From NCBI RefSeq assembly GCF_002100115.1, contig NZ_ANBM01000017.1:1-46873 (forward strand): a stretch of 46,873 nucleotides of DNA, in the 5' to 3' direction. Origin of the DNA: Anaerovibrio sp. JC8. GTDB lineage: Bacteria; Bacillota; Negativicutes; Selenomonadales; Selenomonadaceae. The notes below the pieces were generated by a model. That model was given only the letters and a program-made list of their open reading frames with translations. It was not told where the DNA came from and searched no databases. A program made the translations under genes and the position numbers. Positions 43,019 through 46,873 of this stretch are shown piece by piece. How positions within the stretch are numbered: position 1 is the first letter of the stretch; every line of letters begins with the position of its first letter.

Positions 43019-43038
43019 TTTATACCAATAATATACCA
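43019..43038 (-). promoter_or_regulatory. Candidate extended -10 boxes of ireB
   Basis: Minus strand TGGTATATT (TATATT at 43030-43035) and TGGTATAAA (TATAAA at 43019-43024), both with the TG extension; no good -35 box. Confidence 0.35.
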
Positions 43039-43081
43039 TAATAAGATGAAAAATAACAGTAAAGAGGTTAGTTACAAAAAT

Positions 43082-46000
43082 TTACCACATCCGTCTTAGT
43101 GTGATAGCAGCCATAATATCCTTGTCATGGCTGCCTTTTTGTAGGGCAAAATCCCCAGCCAGAGTCCAGCCTGGGGCGAATTCTGCCTCGCCACCAAGGG
43201 ACATGATGAAATGGGTCTTATCCTGCTGACCATACATCTGGTAGGTAGCTGTATTATTGCCAATATAGCCGTAGCTCAGCTTAGGGTCAGCCCCGGCAAA
43301 GGCGTGCTTGACGCCAAGACGCATGGCATAGCTGCCATTACCAAGATACCGCCTAAATTCCAGACCAATGCCACCGGCAAAATATGTATTGGACATGCTA
43401 TCCACCCGCTGGCCAAAAATGCCGGCTCCATTCTCACTGTAACCATCCTGCCACAGCTGGGACAGCTGCACATTTACATAAGGGCTTATATGCCAAGTAT
43501 TCATGTTCTTTGCATTAAGGTCATACTTATATTCTCCACCCAGCTCCAAAATTCGGCTGTTGTAATCAGCCTGAGCCTGCAGATTAAGCCCCGTAATACG
43601 TCTGGTCAAATCATTTTTCAGCCAGCCGTAGTCAAGATATACGTATCCTGAATGTGGTCCCTTGCTGAAGCCGCCATATAAGCCCAGACGGGTATCCTTT
43701 ACCCCATTATGGGAGTAATTATCTGCAAAGGACATTTGACCATAACTGATAAAGGCTCCAGCCCGCCAATGCTTGCCATAAGCCCGGTCCCAGCCTCCGG
43801 CCACCGTAGTCCCCTGATAATAGCTGCTGCCGGTTCCGTCACCCCAGTTGCGGGTGGTCTTAAACCAGAAATCATTGTCCACGGGCTGAGCCAGCTTCAT
43901 GGTCATGGAAAGGTTATTGTCCGCTTCTTTAGACTCCAAAGTATCCAGACTGGCTTTCGGCAGGGCCACCTCCACATCCTTGCGGGCAAAGGCCTCAGTA
44001 AGGCGGGAGGATACGAGATGGCTGTTCATACTATTGGTTTGAGCCATACTCATGCTTTGGGCTGACGCATTGGAGGAAAGGGATGAAAGGGCCTCTTTTG
44101 CACTGTTAGAATCAAGACTGTACAATGGACGCATTTCGTTGACCCTACTATCTCCCGTACTGGAAAGATGCTGATACATATCAGTCATAGCCCCATAGGT
44201 CTCCTGCTGATTGCCGTCCATTGACCCCAAATTATTGGCAGCTGTAGTCTGTACCTTGATATCATTGCCATCTATAATTCCAATGGTATTCAGCATGCCG
44301 GTGGCTGCAAAAGGATTGCCCGCCGAATTACCAACAGTACCATTAATTAGATTGGCCCGGAGCACTGTCATTTCTTCATTTGGCAATGCATTGGTGGCAG
44401 ATATCACGGAACCGTCTACATTGGCTACTCCGTTATTAACTATTATCTGTCCCCTTGAACCGCCAGCATAGCCACGTAGTACTCCATCAGACGTCAAGTC
44501 CCCATTAACAGTCATATTACTGTCGACATCCTTTGCCCCGATGGAACCATGGTTATAAAAGGTACCAGTGGTATCATCTGAATAGCCATCCGCCATTTTA
44601 TCAGACATATCATTTACAGTAAAAGTGCCGCCAAACAGAGAAGCATTCTTAGCCACATTTACATTCACCACATCAGCAGTACCGCCATAGGACAGAGTTC
44701 CCTTGTTGACATTTATTTTCATATTGTCAATGCCATAAATATTTCCACTATAGCTGAGAGTGGTATTAAAGTTCAAATTTGTAACTAAATCAGGAACATA
44801 ACGGGAAAGCTCTATAACGTAACCATCATATTGAAGCTTTAATGGTTCCCTATCAGTCCCCTCTGTGGTATATGAGGCATCAGTAAAATGCTTCCACTCC
44901 GAGGTTATATCACCGTTGATGGAGGCCCCGTCGTTAATGTTTATGTTTTTTACCAGAGCATTTTTCCCGATATAGATAGCATTCTCCCCACCGGAGAGTC
45001 GGCCGGACAGATTATAGTTATCAACCAGAACGCCCTTCAGTTCATCATTGCACACATTGTAAGTGAACTTATCCATTTCGGTAAGCCCTGAATTTTCGGC
45101 AACATAAATATCGCCATTTCGATCATCCACCCAGCGTTTATACCGAATATAGGAACCCCGATACTCGTCCACGGCTCCGTTGGAGCTGGAGCCAAAATCA
45201 AATCTGGCTCCGGTGCCACCCTCACCATCGGCTGTTACTGTACCCTGCTGAGTAACATTTTGTCCCCGACCATAGGCCACCAATATACCATTGCCCCGAT
45301 AGCCATCGGCGTGAATTTGGGTTTCAGACGGAATAATCAGGGTATTCTCTATACCGTCTACCCGGACACCAGTGGCACCAATCCCCTCGGTCAAAATATC
45401 CGCCGCCTGGGTAACAGTATTTCTTGAGCCATATATATGGAGACCAATCCCCAGCGGCACCTGACTGTAGTCAGTGGTATAAGCGGTTCCATCGGCATTA
45501 CGGGCAAAAAAGCCCTGAGTATTGGTAATTATTCCCCCATCACCATATATGGAGTGGCCAAAATAGGCCTTGCGGTCCAGCTTATATCCCAAATCCTGCA
45601 TCACCGCCAACTCTGCCTCCATAAAAGAAGTATAGTTGCTATATACGCGATGGCTCATCATTCCTGTAGTCTGGAGATGGGAGCCCTCCAGCCAGTAATA
45701 TGTGTTAGCACCGATAGGCAGTCCTTCCCAGCCCTTCACCGGCAATCCAGAAATTCCCTGGAAGGTGGCACCGGCCAGTGCATCTGTTACATTTTCCCCA
45801 ACAAAATAGGCGTTGCCCTGAGTACCAGTAAGGGATTTGTCAAGCATGGCATTATCCACTATAAAGTAATCCGACTTCTTGATGGAAGGTTTTAATGCCT
45901 TCAGCTCGTTAAAACGGGGGGTAGTAATAATTATTTTGCCCGGAGCTGCTTTATTCCCGTTTTGGTCCACCAGATGAAGATTCCAGGAGTCCGGGTCCGT

Positions 46001-46777
46001 TACCGTTTTTTCAAACGCCATAAACACTTCTTCCCCATCCTTATATGCTTTCTGTACCTCCTCACCTTTTTCCAGTATCTTCCCGTTTTTATCCAATATA
46101 TTTATATTGGCAATTATTCCCAGAGCATGCCCCAACTCATGGCGGACAGTCGCAATATAGTCATTGGCCTGTTCATTGGTAGGCAGTACTGTATCCTTAT
46201 CCATCCACCATCCCCGCTCGGCCCCTTCCCTGGCGGCCCCCAAATTATCACCGATAGTGACAACACTGAAGCCATATTCACCTGCCGGCGGCAAAGCCTG
46301 ATTCAGCAACCTGACGTCATTAAGCTGTTTCCCATCCTGCAGCTGATCCATAACAAAAACCGACTCTGAATCATGTACTATATGCTTGTCATCAGCTATA
46401 AAATTTTTGGCACTTGCCAAGGCATTGCCGTATTTTAGCTTTGTAATGACAATAATCTGCCATGGGTTCTTGTTCTTGGAGCCTGGTCCCAGGACATCCG
46501 CCCAATAGGAGGTACCATCCTTAAGGGCCTGTTTCAAAGTCTCAGACAAGTTGTACTCCGCCGGACCCGCCAAATATTCCTTAGTATTCTTATTGTATAC
46601 AAAGCCTTCTTTCTCAGCCAGTATATCCAGCTCCACCATTTCCTTGTCGCCCCAATTGACCACTTCCGTAGTCATGGCCCAACCGTAGGAGGGACTAAGT
46701 AATAAACCAACGGATACCGCCGTTGTTAATATAGCCAGCTTCCTTCCTGACAATATCTGCGCCCGAATCTTTTTCAT
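43082..46777 (-). CDS. AT4: autotransporter with leishmanolysin (M8)-like metalloprotease domain
   Basis: 1231 residues. Signal peptide to about 34 (GWA/MTT). GWWMDKDTVLPTNEQ then RHELGHALG with His213, Glu214, His217; the insertion to the third-ligand candidate His367 (GSHLQTTG) is 150 residues, the longest of the four; Met-turn MMSH (373-376) and MQDLGY follow. Beta-helix stalk with GNGILVAYG, RFDFGSSSNG and IYIGKNALVKNI blocks. Linker differs from the others (SMSMAQTNSMNSHLVSSRL). Barrel about 267 residues ending LRRMW, more divergent than the AT1-3 barrels. ATG 46777 has GGGGGGAG upstream. Separated by about 20 kb from the AT1-3 island but only 13 bases after AT5, so these two form their own unit. 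Confidence 0.9.
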   Translation of the reverse strand: MKKIRAQILSGRKLAILTTAVSVGLLLSPSYGWAMTTEVVNWGDKEMVELDILAEKEGFVYNKNTKEYLAGPAEYNLSETLKQALKDGTSYWADVLGPGSKNKNPWQIIVITKLKYGNALASAKNFIADDKHIVHDSESVFVMDQLQDGKQLNDVRLLNQALPPAGEYGFSVVTIGDNLGAAREGAERGWWMDKDTVLPTNEQANDYIATVRHELGHALGIIANINILDKNGKILEKGEEVQKAYKDGEEVFMAFEKTVTDPDSWNLHLVDQNGNKAAPGKIIITTPRFNELKALKPSIKKSDYFIVDNAMLDKSLTGTQGNAYFVGENVTDALAGATFQGISGLPVKGWEGLPIGANTYYWLEGSHLQTTGMMSHRVYSNYTSFMEAELAVMQDLGYKLDRKAYFGHSIYGDGGIITNTQGFFARNADGTAYTTDYSQVPLGIGLHIYGSRNTVTQAADILTEGIGATGVRVDGIENTLIIPSETQIHADGYRGNGILVAYGRGQNVTQQGTVTADGEGGTGARFDFGSSSNGAVDEYRGSYIRYKRWVDDRNGDIYVAENSGLTEMDKFTYNVCNDELKGVLVDNYNLSGRLSGGENAIYIGKNALVKNININDGASINGDITSEWKHFTDASYTTEGTDREPLKLQYDGYVIELSRYVPDLVTNLNFNTTLSYSGNIYGIDNMKINVNKGTLSYGGTADVVNVNVAKNASLFGGTFTVNDMSDKMADGYSDDTTGTFYNHGSIGAKDVDSNMTVNGDLTSDGVLRGYAGGSRGQIIVNNGVANVDGSVISATNALPNEEMTVLRANLINGTVGNSAGNPFAATGMLNTIGIIDGNDIKVQTTAANNLGSMDGNQQETYGAMTDMYQHLSSTGDSRVNEMRPLYSLDSNSAKEALSSLSSNASAQSMSMAQTNSMNSHLVSSRLTEAFARKDVEVALPKASLDTLESKEADNNLSMTMKLAQPVDNDFWFKTTRNWGDGTGSSYYQGTTVAGGWDRAYGKHWRAGAFISYGQMSFADNYSHNGVKDTRLGLYGGFSKGPHSGYVYLDYGWLKNDLTRRITGLNLQAQADYNSRILELGGEYKYDLNAKNMNTWHISPYVNVQLSQLWQDGYSENGAGIFGQRVDSMSNTYFAGGIGLEFRRYLGNGSYAMRLGVKHAFAGADPKLSYGYIGNNTATYQMYGQQDKTHFIMSLGGEAEFAPGWTLAGDFALQKGSHDKDIMAAITLRRMW

Positions 46778-46790
46778 CAACGCTCCCCCC

Positions 46791-46873
46791 TTACCACATC
46801 CGTCTTAATGTAATGGCCGCCATGATATCCTTGTCATGGCTGCCCTTTTGCAGGGCCAGATCCCCGGCCAGGG
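46791..46873 (-). CDS. AT5: 3' end of a fifth autotransporter (cut by window edge)
   Basis: The last 27 codons read LAGDLALQKGSHDKDIMAAI then TLRRMW and stop, identical in protein to the C-terminus of AT1 and AT2. The gene continues beyond the right edge. Its stop lies 13 bases before the AT4 start, so AT5 and AT4 are tandem and probably co-transcribed. Confidence 0.88.
   Translation of the reverse strand, partial: LAGDLALQKGSHDKDIMAAITLRRMW

Overview
The window looks like chromosome of a Negativicutes bacterium, i.e. a Firmicutes lineage with an outer membrane. Two things point there together: a Gram-positive-style housekeeping order (ireB-ruvX-DUF1292-mltG-trmR-U32, asp23-amaP-DUF2273, scpA-scpB) and large proteins with signal peptides and C-terminal outer-membrane autotransporter beta-barrels. 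A Selenomonadaceae-type organism is my best guess; the genus is not decidable by eye.

Layout. Positions 23-4814 (minus strand) hold a LytTR response regulator, ATP-type PEP carboxykinase (pckA), threonine synthase (thrC) and a YbaK-type deacylase. Position 5004-6260 is a membrane-anchored DUF2939-like protein whose last codons lie in a dispersed repeat. Positions 6508-10716 hold nadE (+), an FMN-dependent alpha-hydroxy-acid dehydrogenase with a Cys-rich N-terminus (-) and an rsmH-type methyltransferase (+). scpB-scpA (-) follow. Positions 12164-23758 are an accessory island on the minus strand: three giant autotransporters (AT3, AT2, AT1 in transcription order) and a small double-glycine-leader protein between AT2 and AT1. 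From 42991 down to 23927 runs a collinear minus-strand series of core genes: ireB, ruvX, DUF1292, mltG, trmR, U32/trhP, aroQ, pepP, efp, asp23, amaP, DUF2273, nusB, xseA, xseB, ispA, dxs, tlyA, nadK, argR, recN, nudix, M50, trpS. Positions 43082-46777 are a fourth autotransporter (AT4), and the last 83 bases are the 3' end of a fifth (AT5).

The most interesting content is the autotransporter family. Each full copy carries, after a signal peptide, a HExxHxxG zinc site. After an insertion of roughly 115-150 residues come another conserved His, an (M/L)MSH Met-turn and an xQD(L/I)GY segment. This interrupted metzincin pattern resembles leishmanolysin (peptidase family M8), so I read the array as cell-surface M8-like proteases on beta-helix stalks and barrels. 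AT2 and AT3 share an almost identical tract of about 890 bp over the barrel-coding end, while the last part of AT3 instead matches AT1. That is the signature of gene conversion between copies.

Second, a structured dispersed repeat occurs three times (772-916, 4951-5036, 26282-26374) with TATAACG...CGTTATA termini, two consecutive stem-loops, and compensatory base changes between copies. One copy supplies the stop codon and last ten codons of a gene; another forms the probable leader of the response regulator.

Promoters, terminators and palindromes were read by eye; their confidences are set accordingly. No tRNA, rRNA, CRISPR array or transposase gene was seen.
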